Source: Ceriagrion tenellum
Taxonomy: Eukaryota; Arthropoda; Insecta; Odonata; Coenagrionidae
DNA length: 64,000 bases
Direction: 5' to 3'
Assembly (NCBI GenBank): GCA_963169105.1
Contig: OY720637.1
Location: forward strand, 32,917,925-32,981,924
Of this stretch, positions 1 to 12,028 are shown in pieces (the first letter of the stretch is position 1; each line of letters begins with the position of its first letter). The notes beneath the pieces are model-generated. The model did no database searches. It saw only the letters and a program-made list of their open reading frames with translations, and was not told the DNA's origin. A program made the position numbers and the translations under genes.

Positions 1-540
1 AAGAAAGATGGCACTTCGCTCTGGTTAGGCCACTCACAAAATACGCCGCGACCATCTGGAGCCCTGGTCATAAAGATTTGACCAAAAAAATTGATAACAT
101 ATAAAGAAAATCTGCACGCTTCGTTAAAAACTGCTACGAGCGAACATATCGTGTTTCGAAACTTTTAGAGGAATTCAGGTGAGGGCCCCTAAAGACTCGG
201 AGGCTACACGCTGGACTTAGGTTGCTGGAGAAATTCAGAACTGACGTATTTCAGAGCAACACAGAGAATATTGTAATGACGCCTAACTACATCTCGAGGT
301 CTGACAAAAGTGACAAAATAATAGAGATACATTGCCCAAAAGATAGGTGAAAAACTCGTTCTTTCCGCGCACAATTAGCAACCACAATAGAAACTGAGAT
401 CCAATAAATACACTCCCATAATACACGTCACCATTTCACCTCCCAAAACCTTATCCCTTACATCTTCATATAGCTGGTGTCCTAACATCCCCTACCACAC
501 GCCCATACGACGGCTCGCAGGGTAGTTGTAGATGTAGATT
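1..540 (+). mobile_element. Family A LINE, 3' part, cut by window start
   Basis: This is the C-terminal end of a CR1/Jockey-type non-LTR retrotransposon ORF2, read through several frameshifts and stops. The readable pieces are RPLTKYAATIW and KSARFVKNCYERTY (about 30-150), LLEEF (about 160), then LKTRRLHAGLRLLEKF and a P-Y-SRSDKSDKI-EIHC stretch (190-340). Similar residues recur in every longer copy of the family in this window. The 3' UTR ends in the family block 'cacacgcccat...cggctcgcagggtag' and the 'gtagatgtagat' tail at about 525-540. It is a dead copy; the 5' end lies outside the window. Confidence 0.8.
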
Positions 541-599
541 AAAGTAAAATCAAAATGATTGGGCTGATCACCATCACATCAAGATTGTAGAGTAACGAT

Positions 600-900
600 A
601 TTATATATGTCCTAGACGGGTTATTTCAAGACATTTCTCTACCGTCTTCTATTTTGCCACAAAGGTTATACTAGCCGCACATTCGGCGCTCTGCACTCAC
701 GGCTCTTTCCACTCTTTCACCACTCCACTCACCTGCCTCCATATCCCGGCACCTCTCAAAACTCCCTCCACACACTTCTGCGGGCTCTCATGAATTTCCG
801 TCGCCCATTTCCTTTCCATCCCCACCACATTCAACTCACGTTTGTCTTCCACTCTATCCAGCTTACCACTCAATCCTCTTCAGCACCCGAATCTTAAAAT
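600..900 (-). other. Unrecognised pyrimidine-rich stretch, open on the minus strand
   Basis: The plus strand is strongly pyrimidine-rich between about 690 and 880. The minus strand has about 55 open codons here (about 870 down to 700) that include ELNVVGMERKWATEIHES and end at a TGA. I do not recognise the product. The charged composition and flanking decay would fit a remnant of another mobile element, but nothing proves it. Confidence 0.2.
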
Positions 901-1079
901 CTGCTCATCCTCCATCAATAGAAAACCACGAGAGTAAATAGGAAGTTTTTTCTGCTTTTGAGAAAAAATCAGAGTTGCAATACACATGATCATCGTATAC
1001 TTGGGTTATAAAAGTTTTTATTTCCATACTAGCTGAGCCCTGCATGTGTTTCAGTGCCTCTTCTTCTTTCTAAATAAAT

Positions 1080-1240
1080 AAACCGGTGGCGGCGAGGTAA
1101 ATTCCTCGCCTATTAACTGGAGGGTCGCGGGTTCGAGTCCCGCCTGGGTAGAAATATTCTATGCTCAGGGCATGGATGTTACAATTATTCCCCTGATATA
1201 AATTGGCCATAGATGATGTATTCGGGGTAGTTAAGATAAA
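1080..1240 (+). mobile_element. tRNA-derived SINE, tRNA-Asn-like head
   Basis: Positions 1085-1150 resemble the 3' two thirds of a tRNA. There is an anticodon-arm-like segment (ctattaac, as in tRNA-Asn but with ATT instead of GTT), a variable region, and a strong pol III B box 'gggttcgagtcccg' with a flanking T stem (gcggg/cccgc). The 5' acceptor and D arms do not fold well, so this is a SINE head or tRNA pseudogene, not a working tRNA. An AT-rich body follows to about 1240. Confidence 0.5.
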
Positions 1241-2780
1241 TAAATAATATATATAAAGACAATTCTTAAAGTACAAATGATGGCATGGGTTTCCATTTCA
1301 TGCTTATGCTGCGGTTTCCAAGTAAATATAATATTCTATTGTTGAAATCGTGCAAAATTTTATTTTTCCGGGCTTAAAAATCCATTTTTAAGAAAAAGCG
1401 AAGCGTATACGAAAATCGAATGCAAGAACTAAAAGAAAAAGCGCGCGCACAACAATTTACCAAAGTTTCATCGTAATTTGATGAATGGTATTGGAACGCA
1501 TAGAAGACGAACAAACAAACATTCGTTTTTATATATTAGATATCCTAAATCCCCATAATCTCTCCACATCGTAAATAATTGTTTTTGGCCAATTTCAATT
1601 AATTCACGCACAAAAATATAAGCTGAAGGTATTTGCTTTCAGCTTACTTTTTGTGTGTGTGTGTGTATAAGACAATATTCGGTTTTGTAACATTCTACGA
1701 CGCTATCCGATGCCCAACCGCCATTGCTCTCTATTTCATCCACAGGCCTTCTAGCAACTGCTATTCTCTTATTGCCTTTTCTATACCTTCTCTCCAACCA
1801 ATTCTGAGCCTTCCTATTTTTTTTACCTAGTGGATTCCACATAAAAATTTGCTAGGGAAACCTCTCGTTAATCATGAGTCGTATGTGGCCATACAACACA
1901 AGATGTTTAAAAATTATCATGGACTATAGCGTGGCTGACTACCATTACATTTATAATGCCATTCGTCATTCTTTCCCATCTGGATACCCGTATGTCGTCT
2001 CTGGTAATCCATTTCCTTAACATTTAGCATTAGTTTTATTTTCGCTTTCATCTGGCATATCTCACTCCTATTCGCGATAATGATTTTTACAATTGAATTA
2101 TATATTATTTTTAATTAGCTTTGGATATACTTTGGGCCCATAAAATGATATTCAACATGGATATTGCCATTTTTAATTGCTAATTTCATCCTTTTCCGTT
2201 GGATGGTAACGCTTTCATTCAACTACGTAAATATTTTGACCTCATGTCAATTAAGTGCTTTCTTCTTCTTACTTACGCATGTATTCCCCATCTAATGTAT
2301 ATGTATATCCTATGCATGCGTATATCATAAAGCCTCATGACTTCTCCTCATCGTAAATACTTATTTTTCGTCAGCGCAATTGATTTACGCATACAACTAA
2401 AAGCTAACGTTCACAATCAACTTCGAAAACGTTTACACCTGATCTTGCTGGACTATTTTCTTCTCCATTCTTACGGAAGTCTTTAAACTTCTAGGTAATC
2501 TTGTCATAGTACATATTATTCCAATGGTAATCATTCCAACCAAGCCAGTGACAGCGAGCCTCGAATGGTCTTATCTTTGCCTGCAGTCCCTCTGTTCAAT
2601 GGGTTATGATACATTTGGCCAGTAGCGAATATTTATCTTTCATTTCCTTATCTTTTATATTCAAGGTTGAGTGGAAAAAGTGAATATTAAGTTGGCATAT
2701 CTTTCAAGTGCCCAAAGGAAAGCTATAAAATATAAAACAAGGAGTAAATATAAAATGATGAACAATAGGGTTCATTGGAA
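1241..2780. other. No gene seen; AT-rich, short TG microsatellite
   Basis: Nothing recognisable was found on either strand. A short (TG)n run lies at about 1651-1666. The open frames are short and have no known motif. Confidence 0.5.
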
Positions 2781-2784
2781 AAAG

Positions 2785-3425
2785 ACAGCTGCTATGTTCA
2801 AGGAAGGTAGGACTACAAAACAGGAATCAGGAAGTGAAAACATTCGTATGGAGAGTGGCAATCTATGGATCGGAAGCATGGACCATTGAAAAAGCACACC
2901 AGAAGAGACTAAAAGCCTTTAAAACCTGGTGCTGGAGGAGGATGCGGAAGATCAAATGGACGAACAAAATAAGAAATGATGAAGTGTACAGAAGAGTAGA
3001 AGAGGAAAGGACTATATGGAACACCATAGAGAAAAGAAGAACCAGAAGGATTGGACACACCCTGAGACACAATGGATTTGGGGAAGAACAAAACTGTATT
3101 ATAATGATAACTCGTAAATTTGTGATTCCACATATCATTATTTGGAATGACCCGAGTTTCGACGTTCAACGTCAACTTCACCTGAAGACTTCCCCAGAAG
3201 TTACGAGTTACCATTATAATGTTAACAAATTCCACTAAGTCACGCCTGAAACTACCAACATAACTGAAGGCAAAATAGAGGGAAAAGTCCCCAGAGGAAG
3301 ACCCAGGAATAAGTTCATGGACCAAATAAAGAGGAAAGTACCAGGATGTGAAGGAACTAGCATTAGACATGGTAGAGTGGAGGGCTGCAGTCAACCAATC
3401 TTAGGATTGAACCACCAATGATGAG
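2785..3425 (+). mobile_element. RTE/BovB-like LINE, ORF2 C-terminus and 3' end
   Basis: From about 2850 the sequence reads VAIYGSEAWTIEKAHQ, then FKTWCWRRMRKIKW, KIRNDEVYRRVEEERTIW and RIGHTLRHNGF. This is the conserved post-RT C-terminal region of RTE/BovB-type ORF2 proteins. After a fold-back insertion (3099-3219) it resumes with EGKVPRGRPRNKFMDQIKRK and, after a frameshift, LALDMVEWRAAVNQS, which parallels the last residues of BovB ORF2. It ends at about 3400-3425 in 'caaccaatcttaggattga' and a short 'tgatga' tail. A frameshift near 2840 joins a degenerate upstream part. The copy is broken. Confidence 0.75.
3090..3225. repeat. Small inverted-repeat element inside the RTE-like copy
   Basis: TTATAATGATAACTCGTAA at 3099-3117 is the reverse complement, with one mismatch, of 3201-3219. 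The 83-bp middle does not fold symmetrically but carries 'gagtttcgacgttcaacgtc'. Read on the minus strand this gives a short hairpin followed by GAAAC, resembling the fold-backs at 7.3 and 20.2 kb. It interrupts the LINE reading frame between RHNGF and EGKVP, so it inserted after the LINE. Confidence 0.6.
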
Positions 3426-6400
3426 GGTTCGTAATTTTCGAGGTGGAATATTACTTAACCATTATTAAAACAAAATGATTTCGGGTCATATTATGAAACA
3501 GAAATACTATCACATGAACTGGTCAAATTTTCTGTGCCGATATACCACTGCGAGTGCATAAAAAGTCAGTTCGATGGAATATGAGCCTCGGGCATGGATT
3601 TGAATTCCGCCGATGAATGTCGATGAGTTGTATGGGAACGAATTTTGGATCGCCCTGGGTACTAGGGTGAGGTTGTTCCTTCTCACGCAAGCAAAATCTC
3701 CATAAAGGGGGCCTTAGTGTCCGCGTAACATGAGTGGACACGCGTCCTTTGTTCAGTTTCCCGTTGGCTCGACATGGACGGGGGAAGGATTCGGTTGGCC
3801 AGCCGGGCGTAACTTTCTTCACCAGTACACCTCCCCGTACTACCAGCGACTCCTTCGCCCAGAGGGTGCACGACAGCTAGGAGGAGAAATGGAGTGTGAT
3901 GGGCGGTAAGGGGTCATTCGAGGATAACGCAGAGAAATTTTGGCCACTCTAGTTCGCCCCCAAGTTCGACAACATACGATTTCACGAAAACCTTTCCTCC
4001 TTAATATTTCGTCAGTATGTCAAGACATCATCGATTCATAAATTTAACTTTTTTACGCTGAGAATGAAATGACCGCAAGATATAAAAGGTTGTGCTTTCA
4101 ACTAATGGTGATGGCAAAAAAAAGGTTTGCTGCCTTCCGACATGAAAAACTTCGATGGCTGGGAGGGCACAGATCAGAGGCGCGTTGCAATATGAAGAAC
4201 AGAAACTGTATGCTATTTACAGAACCAATAGCTAAGGTTTTCCGTCTAACGGTTATTCAAAAGGAGAGTAAAATACGGTATTATGAACAACAAAAATTTT
4301 ACGCGAGATGATCTTGGATACTCAGCCATGGTTGCAATGTTTTCCTTAGGATTAAGATATTTTGCTATACGGTGATATGTCACTTTAGCAGCCATATCAC
4401 CAGAAAAATTAAAAAGAACTTCATTTGGAAGCCTATATAGCAATCGGTCGATAATACTACACCAAATAACGATGTTACTGGATGTATTAGTTGGGACATA
4501 ATTAGCCGTCACCTATAGACCTAATTATTTATCCACAGTTCCTTATTTGGAGGGAATTAGAGTTGGAAGCTCTACAATTATCAACGCTGGTTTAAAATAC
4601 ACGGACTTAACATCTAATTACGGTTGGAGATTTAAAAAAATATTTGAGAGGGCAGGAGTCCATGAAACCGGGAATATTAAGTCATTTAGGCAGACTACAT
4701 TGGGGATGAAAAATGGGTCTAGAAATAATGGGTATTAAGTAAAATTTGAGAATTGACTAGATTAATGCGGAGAAAGGAGGTCTAGCAAAATTTTGAGGAG
4801 AGACCCATGTGAACTGTGGTGTAAGGTTACATTAGCAGCGTTTGAAATACGGGACGAAGGAATGGACTAAGGAGACAAGAAAGAAATAAAGGCAAACAGC
4901 AAAGTATTTGGCATGGTTGAGGAGAAAAAGACAGCTGTTGGAAGAAATGACATGAAGGTAGAAAAGTACGACACAGGAAAGGCGCCTTTGATTCCAAGTG
5001 CGAACGCGAGAATACGATTTCACTCCATACTTTACCCGGAACAATGTTCGCTCTCCTTCGCCTTATTCTAAAAACCGAAATCAAATTCTGTTTAGATTCA
5101 AATCAGCCTCAATTTTAAGACCCGCCAAGACGGACGACTCCAACCTCTTACCTGGGACAAATACTCATCTTAAATCGTTTCTTATCTAAGGCTCAAGACT
5201 CAAGAGTTCCTTGCCGTTGTCGATAAAAATGTCTTCATCTCTGTCTATTTTTAAGGAGAAATCATTGAATTAATACTAATATGAGTATATATGTGTCTAG
5301 CCTAAATTTTTGGCACATTCTGGCATATTCGGTATTTACAATGTGATTGTGAAAAAAATTGTTTTCTTCTTATTTTTCTAAGATTGATATAAAATTTTCC
5401 ATTATTCCATTTAGTGTCATTTATATGTTTATTGTGATGTTTACCAGGAATTGTTTTAGCTCTTTTCTTTCAATCAAATCAGAAATTTATACATTTTTCA
5501 CTTTTGCTCTTATACCTAGAGGACATAATAAAACAATATTCTATCATCCACAGCATATACATATACACTAAACATTTGTAAATGCAAAGCTTCTGCAATT
5601 TTTTTACGGAGGACACCATTCAGCTCCAGATAGTAGGAAAGGCGGTAGGAATATAAGACCAATGAGCTGAGCTTCCACTGCAAATGCGTTCCGCTTTCTA
5701 TTTTCACAATAGTTTAAAATGAAGCAATCTTAAGGAAGGTTGGCGGCGTTCAGCTTTCGCAGCTCACTATTAATTAAGCTTTGCCACATTTCAAAATAAA
5801 TATTTGCATAGTGAATTAAGCGACCAATTATACAGGGAAGCCTACTTTAGATAAATCTCTTATCGATCAATAGTGTAATATAGTTAATAATACAGTTGGT
5901 GGCGTCGAAATAAGAGGTCAGTCGTGCAAATTTGATTTTGAGGAACAGAAAAACAACGGTAGGCACAGAAACACCACACAGAGATGCCTTCTGGACCATC
6001 AAAAAGTAAAAGTTCCCAACGAGAAACAAACACATTTCGTCCATAATTTGATACGCAATAATTAAGAAAAACTAACAAAAGAAGTTTTATCCATTTTTTA
6101 CCTGGTAAAAAATTTCTAAATTCACATCATTTAAAAATTTAAAGCAAACTTGATGTAGCATCACGGAGCGAACCAAAGAAAGAATTTTTTAGATTGCTGT
6201 TAACGAGTGAACATAGCAAAATGGCATTGCTAACCACCAGTCAAATGATAATCGATGACAAAAACATGAACTCAATAGAATTTAAAGTCTACCAGAGCCA
6301 ATTTTGCCGATCGAGTTTTAAATTTTCACCTATGCACTATCTAAAAAGTTAACTTGCACAATACTTAAAATTTATGACTGCTAATTGAATCATCTTACAA

Positions 6401-7165
6401 GACTTATAGCACTGAAGTTCACGTGAACAACTAGTTCTTTTTTTATACGTAGCATGTCACATAAGAAAAATTTGGAAAAAAATAAGGATCAAATGTCGAT
6501 TTAAGACTTTTCATATTCTATGATTTCAAGTTGCACACATCACTTGAGCATTTAGTGCCTAATGCTTCAGAGGTATTTCAGAACCTTATAACATATCTCG
6601 CTAAAGAAACACACAGTTACACATTTGCTAATCAAAGTACCCATTTACGAATTTGAAAACCTTCACCTGATCATCAAGTGGTAGATACAAGTTTTTACAC
6701 CAGAGGTCACCAGAAGCATCATGTACTCACCTTTTGTTTTCCTTCGTACCTTTATGACCGAAAACAGAGAGCCTATGTTATTTCTTATCTATTATTCTAC
6801 TGACAGGCACAAAGAATTAACCAAGTGAATTCCAAATATGATGTACATTTCTTCCATGCTCTCAAACTAATAATACACTTTGTTGCATTGGTTATTATTT
6901 TGAACATTCCACCTAAAAAGAAAACCAATCGGCAAACGTCATTACAGTTTATGTCGTCCTGGAGGAGGTGTGCACAATTGAGCGGTTATGCCACCTTCTG
7001 ACGCAATGTGAAGATACAAATGAACCTCTTAAATATGTCATGCACGAGTGGTTATGGAAAATTTCCTGTTGCGAGAGGAAGGTGAAACATAATTAAAGCT
7101 AGCACATCGTTAAATGACGGTGCACATAAAGTGATTTTTTTCCTCAACTGCCTTCACTCCCTCTT
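3426..7165. other. No gene recognised
   Basis: The AT-rich sequence has only short meaningless open frames (longest about 85-99 codons). A segment at about 3560-3960 is richer in GC than its surroundings and has about 100 open minus-strand codons, but I see no domain in it. I found no repeat family shared with the rest of the window. Confidence 0.5.
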
Positions 7166-7169
7166 TAAC

Positions 7170-7598
7170 GACTGCCAAATATACTCTGAGGTTAGGTTTA
7201 GAGTATCCGGCGATATTTTGTGGAGATGCACTATAGGTATCATGATATCAAAAACTAAAAGGTTTATGTTCACTTTCCACAGAAATAATTTTATTTTTCG
7301 ACCTGGTTTCGACATTAGCTATGTCATTTTCAGGGTGAAAATAAAATTATTTCTGTGGAAAGTGAACAAAAACCTTTTAATTTTTTTATATCTAGATACT
7401 CTGAGGTTTCAGGCATGATAGAGAGGAAACGGAACATAACTGTAGTATGAAAAAATGAGCAACTTACACTGTGAAAATATCAATTACGACCGGTTTCGCT
7501 TTTTAAAGCCTGAAGATGCTGAAAAAAGCTAAACCAGTCGTAATAAATATTATCACGGAGTAAGTTGCTCTATTCTTCATACTGCAGACTGCCAAATA
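7170..7598. mobile_element. Nested pair of fold-back elements with direct repeats
   Basis: Palindrome 1 is at about 7254-7378. GTTCACTTTCCACAGAAATA starts at 7268 and is mirrored perfectly on the right arm. Palindrome 2 is at 7441-7586, with arms of about 50 bp starting TGTAGTATGAA and continuing GAGCAACTTAC. The 13-mer ATACTCTGAGGTT flanks palindrome 1 (7181-7193 and 7396-7408). The 12-mer GACTGCCAAATA flanks the whole unit (7170-7181 and 7587-7598). Both pairs look like target-site duplications, so an element carrying palindrome 2 landed first and the palindrome 1 element later inserted into it. No coding capacity. Confidence 0.7.
7306..7333 (-). ncRNA. Degenerate hammerhead-like core in palindrome 1
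   Basis: On the minus strand the sequence is CTGAAAA (7333-7327), a hairpin GACAT-agcta-ATGTC, then GAAAC (7310-7306) followed by CAGGTCG. The spacing and the stem followed by GAAAC match the catalytic core of a hammerhead ribozyme, but CTGATGA is changed to CTGAAAA, so activity is unlikely. Confidence 0.3.
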
Positions 7599-10030
7599 AT
7601 TTCTTTTCTCAACAAAGCATATCATATATTACTAGCCTTAAATGTCTACTTATACTCAAGAGTTTCATTTTTTTTCAGGATAAAATTATGCCTTTCATCT
7701 TCACCATTGGATATTATTGAGAATTAAGAATGGGAGTATCGACGGAAAAAAGGAATGGGGTTAGAGGCCCCCCAGAAGCAACTTCGTTAAAGACACTAGC
7801 ATCAATACGCAAAAATATTACTCCGTGAGCAGGCTAGCTGCCTGCTAGTCATTTACACATCTCAACCCTTAAAAATTGTGTAAATATCCTGAATAGGTGA
7901 TTGGGTAACCGAGTCATTATCTGCAGGTAATTAAAAAATGCTGGCTCACATTGCTGCTTTTTACAGGTTAATGCGCCAGAGAAATGAATTAATACACATC
8001 TCACTCAAATAAAGCTTGAACCTCAAGTGTATTCACAATACAGAATTCTGTATTTACCATGTACCTAAAAGTTTTATCATTTGCCACAATAACTATATTT
8101 ATTTAGCATCATTCAAGGAACGAGGATTTTATTATTAAAGTTATATAACATTCATCTCGTTGAAATTTAAAGATCCGTAATAACATAGATACATAATAAA
8201 AACCTTTGTGAATTAATCTCTCAGAATTCCACGCATGAAACCAATTTTATCATAGCACTTGATTGTCTTTCTTACCGATGAAGCCTCGAAGATTTAGGCG
8301 CTCAGTGAATCAAGTGGGTACACTCCGGTAACTTGCACAATGCATTTGCATAATTGACAGATACTAAGGAACAAATATGGTGATTTTTAAAAACATTATA
8401 TTTTCCACGGAAAAGGAAGCGGTACCGGAGAAAATATGGCGATGAAAAGCGCAGTGAGTGGGGTTTATGTGAATAACGCCGTTACAACAGGTATCCATAA
8501 ATTCTCGCCCACTGCAACTTTATGGTATCCTCTTGCACAATGTATTTTTATTGAGGCGAACAAAAGACGACCGCGGAGCGTGCATGCTCATAAACCTGGA
8601 GAAGAGCTTGCGATAAGAGCTGCATGGAAATGGCCCGAACCTTTGAAGAGCGGAAAGAAGGAAGCCATTTCGAAAGCGGATATCCCATCATCACAGACTA
8701 GGAGAACAAAGTCTTGCTTGGGCCGTCAAAACATTTTTTGCATTTCGCATTCATTCAGTTCATAAAAACCACTTAGCAAGTACTCCACATATGGCATGGA
8801 ACATTTACATGAAAAATATCTCATACTATCTAAAACGGACCACCATTCATGTCTGTCGAGTTATAGGATAAAATAAATTATTATTTTAACTCTCTGAACA
8901 CCTTATGTTCCTTTGACTTTCCGTTGTTTCCCGAGACCGTCTCACCCGTTACCCTATGATAAATTTCAGAAAAAATAGGATAATTTGATGCTTTTTCCAA
9001 TAAGATTTGTTTTCTTGTATCCCCATCGTAATTTTTGTTGAGCATAAGCGAGCATCTGAAGTTTTACCTGAATTGCTACTTAAAGTACAACCTCTTATAT
9101 CTTATTTATCGCCTAAAAATATATTGTCAAGTCAAACTCTAGAGACACCAGTCGACGACTATTTTCCCGTGGCTAAAAAATCAGCATTCTAGAGCCTCGG
9201 ATTAGCTTGATATACTTTTAGGACATATTTTTTCCCTGCCGAGTGTGGCTTCCAGTCTCGGCGGACCACCACTAGCAACTGTTGAATACGCGTTGCCAAA
9301 TCAATGTTGCGCTAACGTTGTATTCACGAACCCAATCGTAGGAGAACACATTTATACCAATTGCAAAACTGGTTACAGTGTTATGGGATCGGAATGAGTC
9401 TTCCTACATGCATTATGTGGCATCTGTTCCCACGGGTTCTCCGAGGTTCGACCGCGTTAAGGTATCTTCGGCCTCAGGATCACTTATTCGATGATTTTCT
9501 GAAAATTTGAATGTAGCATTTATGAAGCGCGTTATGGAAACTGAGATGAAAATGAATGGGGTTTCCAGGCTTGTTCTACCGTATTTCATTCACAAAATTG
9601 GAAATTTCAACATAAGCTCTTATGGAAAATGCTCCGATCACAGAAGATAACGTCTATATGAACAAGAAAGCGTGTTCAAGGTTTAAATTAATTTTTTATG
9701 ACAGGCGAAAAGCCCTGGAGAATATAATAAAAATAAAATCTAGGCATCTCACCACCTATTTTTTTTTAAGTTATAAGCAAAATATAGATGTAATTTAAGT
9801 CCAATTGCGGTAGTTCCATTCTCGTGGCACCGCAGTTAGCTCTTAAGGTTTTAAAAAATGTGGTCATTAAATATAAACTTGTGGAAAAAACTGCGTACTT
9901 ATGACTGAATTTTGGTTTTTTAATGGTTAATCAATTTCAGCAGCGAAAGCAGGATTATTTTAACTGAATAAATAAAAATATGTACCTCAGTACTTGTCTT
10001 GACTCACATGGTCAAGCCAATTAACGTCTG
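7599..10030. other. No gene recognised
   Basis: The AT-rich sequence has no recognised repeat. A 109-codon plus-strand open frame at 8436-8765 and a GC-richer patch at about 9230-9520 show no motif I know. Confidence 0.5.
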
Positions 10031-10034
10031 TTTC

Positions 10035-10765
10035 TCAGCTATTACAGGGATTAAGGTGGGAACCCCTAGAGACTCGGAGGCTGCACGCTCAGCTTAGTTT
10101 CCTCGAGAAATTCAGAACTGGCGTGCTTCAGACCGACACAGAGAATATTATCAAGACGCCCCACTACATTTCTAGGTCTGACAGAAGCGATAAAATAAGA
10201 GAGATTCATTGCCAAATATATAGGGTCAAAAATATGTTCTTTCAGCGCACAATATGCAACCACAAAAAAAAACTGAGCACCACTAAATTTATTCATTATT
10301 TTTTTAGCATTCTACCGGTTAAGGTAGGTTTTGCTGAATGCCAGATAATCTCCTCTCGTTTGTCTACACTTTCCGGGGCCTATCTATATCTAGTATATCC
10401 CTTTTCGCCTCAACATACGGTCTGCCCTTCTTCTTCCTGTCCATGAAACCTATGCTCTTTCTTCCTCTTCATCCCTTGCCCATCATCCTTCCCTCTATCA
10501 GATTCCTGAGCAACCCCTGGCCCCTTATTACACCCTCCAGCCACCTACTCTACCGATCAGAATTTCATTCAAATGTTTCCTTTCCTCGCCCACCATCTCA
10601 TGCACTTCCTCGTTAGTCTTCCATTCCGTCCACCTCACCTTCTCCATCCTTCTCCACAACGCATCACGAATGCCTGCAGCAAATACACACTCTTACTACA
10701 CGGCAAAATTCTACATCGACGGCGGCTCGCATGGTAGATTGTTGATGTAGAAGGCCAACTTAAGT
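10035..10765 (+). mobile_element. Family A LINE 3' part, split by another LINE
   Basis: The left part (10035-10280) keeps the family signature 'cccctagagactcggaggct' and translates, with stops, to ETRRLHAQ-like, KF, HYISRSDRSDKIREIHC. The right part (about 10677-10765) resumes with 'aaatacacactcttac', homologous to the 3' UTR of the copy at 1-540, and ends in 'ggcggctcgcatggtag' plus 'gttgatgtag'. The gap is filled by a minus-strand LINE. The tetranucleotide AAAT at both junctions could be its target duplication. Confidence 0.75.
10281..10676 (-). mobile_element. Poly(A)-tailed LINE 3' end inserted in family A
   Basis: Read on the minus strand, the frame contains VRWTEWKTNEEVHEMVGEE, GQGLLRNLIEGRMMGKG and RGRKSIGFMDRKKKG, which is the C-terminal region of an RTE/L1-type ORF2. 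The element's 3' end runs 'ccttaaccggtagaatgct' into a run of A. The same 3' end occurs at 42.77 kb. It is truncated at its 5' end at about 10676. The frame contains one stop inside MGKG-RGRK, so it is inactive. Confidence 0.7.
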
Positions 10766-11458
10766 CCCTCCTTAGTAAGACCCACCCGGGGATAATCTTT
10801 GAACCTGCCAGGAATGGTTCCAAGTAGCTATAGAGTCACATGGAACAACAACGAACCGTTGGAGATTATAGGGTGTTTTATCCACACGGATGGATAAGTT
10901 AAATGTCTTATATATTGGTTATTTTGTTTCCAGTCGCAATATTCAACTCCATCAACAACATTCCCGCGAGAAAAACTCGATCGAGGAGCTGCATGAGATT
11001 TTTACGACTGGTTTGAATGCATTACAATTTCGATCCCTTCGCGATTGTATCATGTGACGTCTTATTAATGTACTCGGAATCATTACGAGGGGTTGCACAA
11101 ACAGCCTCTCTGGGACCTTATTTAGCGAAGAATCGAGTGGACTGAACCTTGGAAAATACGCAGAAGTGACGCGATGCCCCAGACAAATCTCAGCTCTTTG
11201 AAATTTTAGAGGGCGTGACATCAAAGTTTTATCACCATCGAGGCAGAGAAATTCCAAGGACAAGCATTACCGTCGCTTAAAAATTAGGCTCAATCTTTTA
11301 TGTATATTAAAAACTAATTTATTTTCCAACTCCTCTTCTCACTCTCATCTCATAGCGTATGCAGTTCCGTTTCATCCTTCCACCGTCCAGATATCTGCAC
11401 TGCGCAAGGCTACTCTCTGTATAAGACTCTTTCATATTCTTTTCTTCGCATCCTTGCA
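10766..11458. other. No gene recognised
   Basis: No protein motif, RNA or repeat seen. A 103-codon minus-strand open frame at 10952-11263 has no family resemblance. Confidence 0.45.
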
Positions 11459-12028
11459 CAACATGCGTGAAGGGCCGTTATGATAATCTTGTTGGGGTCA
11501 ATGACCTCTTGCAACAACTAGGATTGGAATCGCTTTTAGATATTAGATTGAAAATTAGAACTAAACTATTATGTAAATTCCAAACTCATTTATTTCCCAA
11601 CGAAGTAATCAATATCTTACGAACTCCAACATACAAAGGTAAATCAGATTATGAGGATATAATAAGGGATATAGATCGTAGAACAGACATGTTTTAAATG
11701 TGGTTTTTCCAGCAATCGATAAGAGATTATAATGGCTGCGTTAGGACTTAGGGTTATTAACAGGTACTGTAGCTGATTAATTGATGTGCTTCCTCTTGCA
11801 TGTTCCGAAAGCCGAGAAGTGCTAACGTGTTTTGCACGTTCCTTGCATGACTCTTGTATCATGCTTACATGGTTGCATTATAGATTAGTTTAGTAGTTTC
11901 TATAGCATTTGTAGCATCCCATAGTGTGGTGCATGTCGGTGAAAGTTAGTTTCTGCACTGTAGTGCATGCTGGTGATAAGCCACTCCCTGCCAAACACCC
12001 CTGAGGTGGCTTACAGGGTAATATGATG
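11459..12028 (+). mobile_element. Family A-related LINE 3' part, divergent subfamily
   Basis: The C-terminal frame reads VNDLLQQLGLESLLDIRLK, IRTKLLCKFQTHLFPNEVIN, ILRTPTYKGKSDYEDIIRDI and DRRTDMF before a stop at about 11697. The order LL--LGLESL / KFQ / IL-TP-Y / IRDIDRRTD matches the other copies residue by residue. The 3' UTR differs from the main subfamily and ends with 'gccaaacacccctgaggtgg' and 'cttacagggtaatatgatg' at about 12025. Its 3' UTR is shared with a fragment at 59.1 kb. A SINE interrupts the tail. Confidence 0.75.

Noticed and set aside
1085..1155. Functional tRNA
   Set aside because: Only the anticodon-like and T arms are present; acceptor and D arms do not pair, so it is a SINE head.
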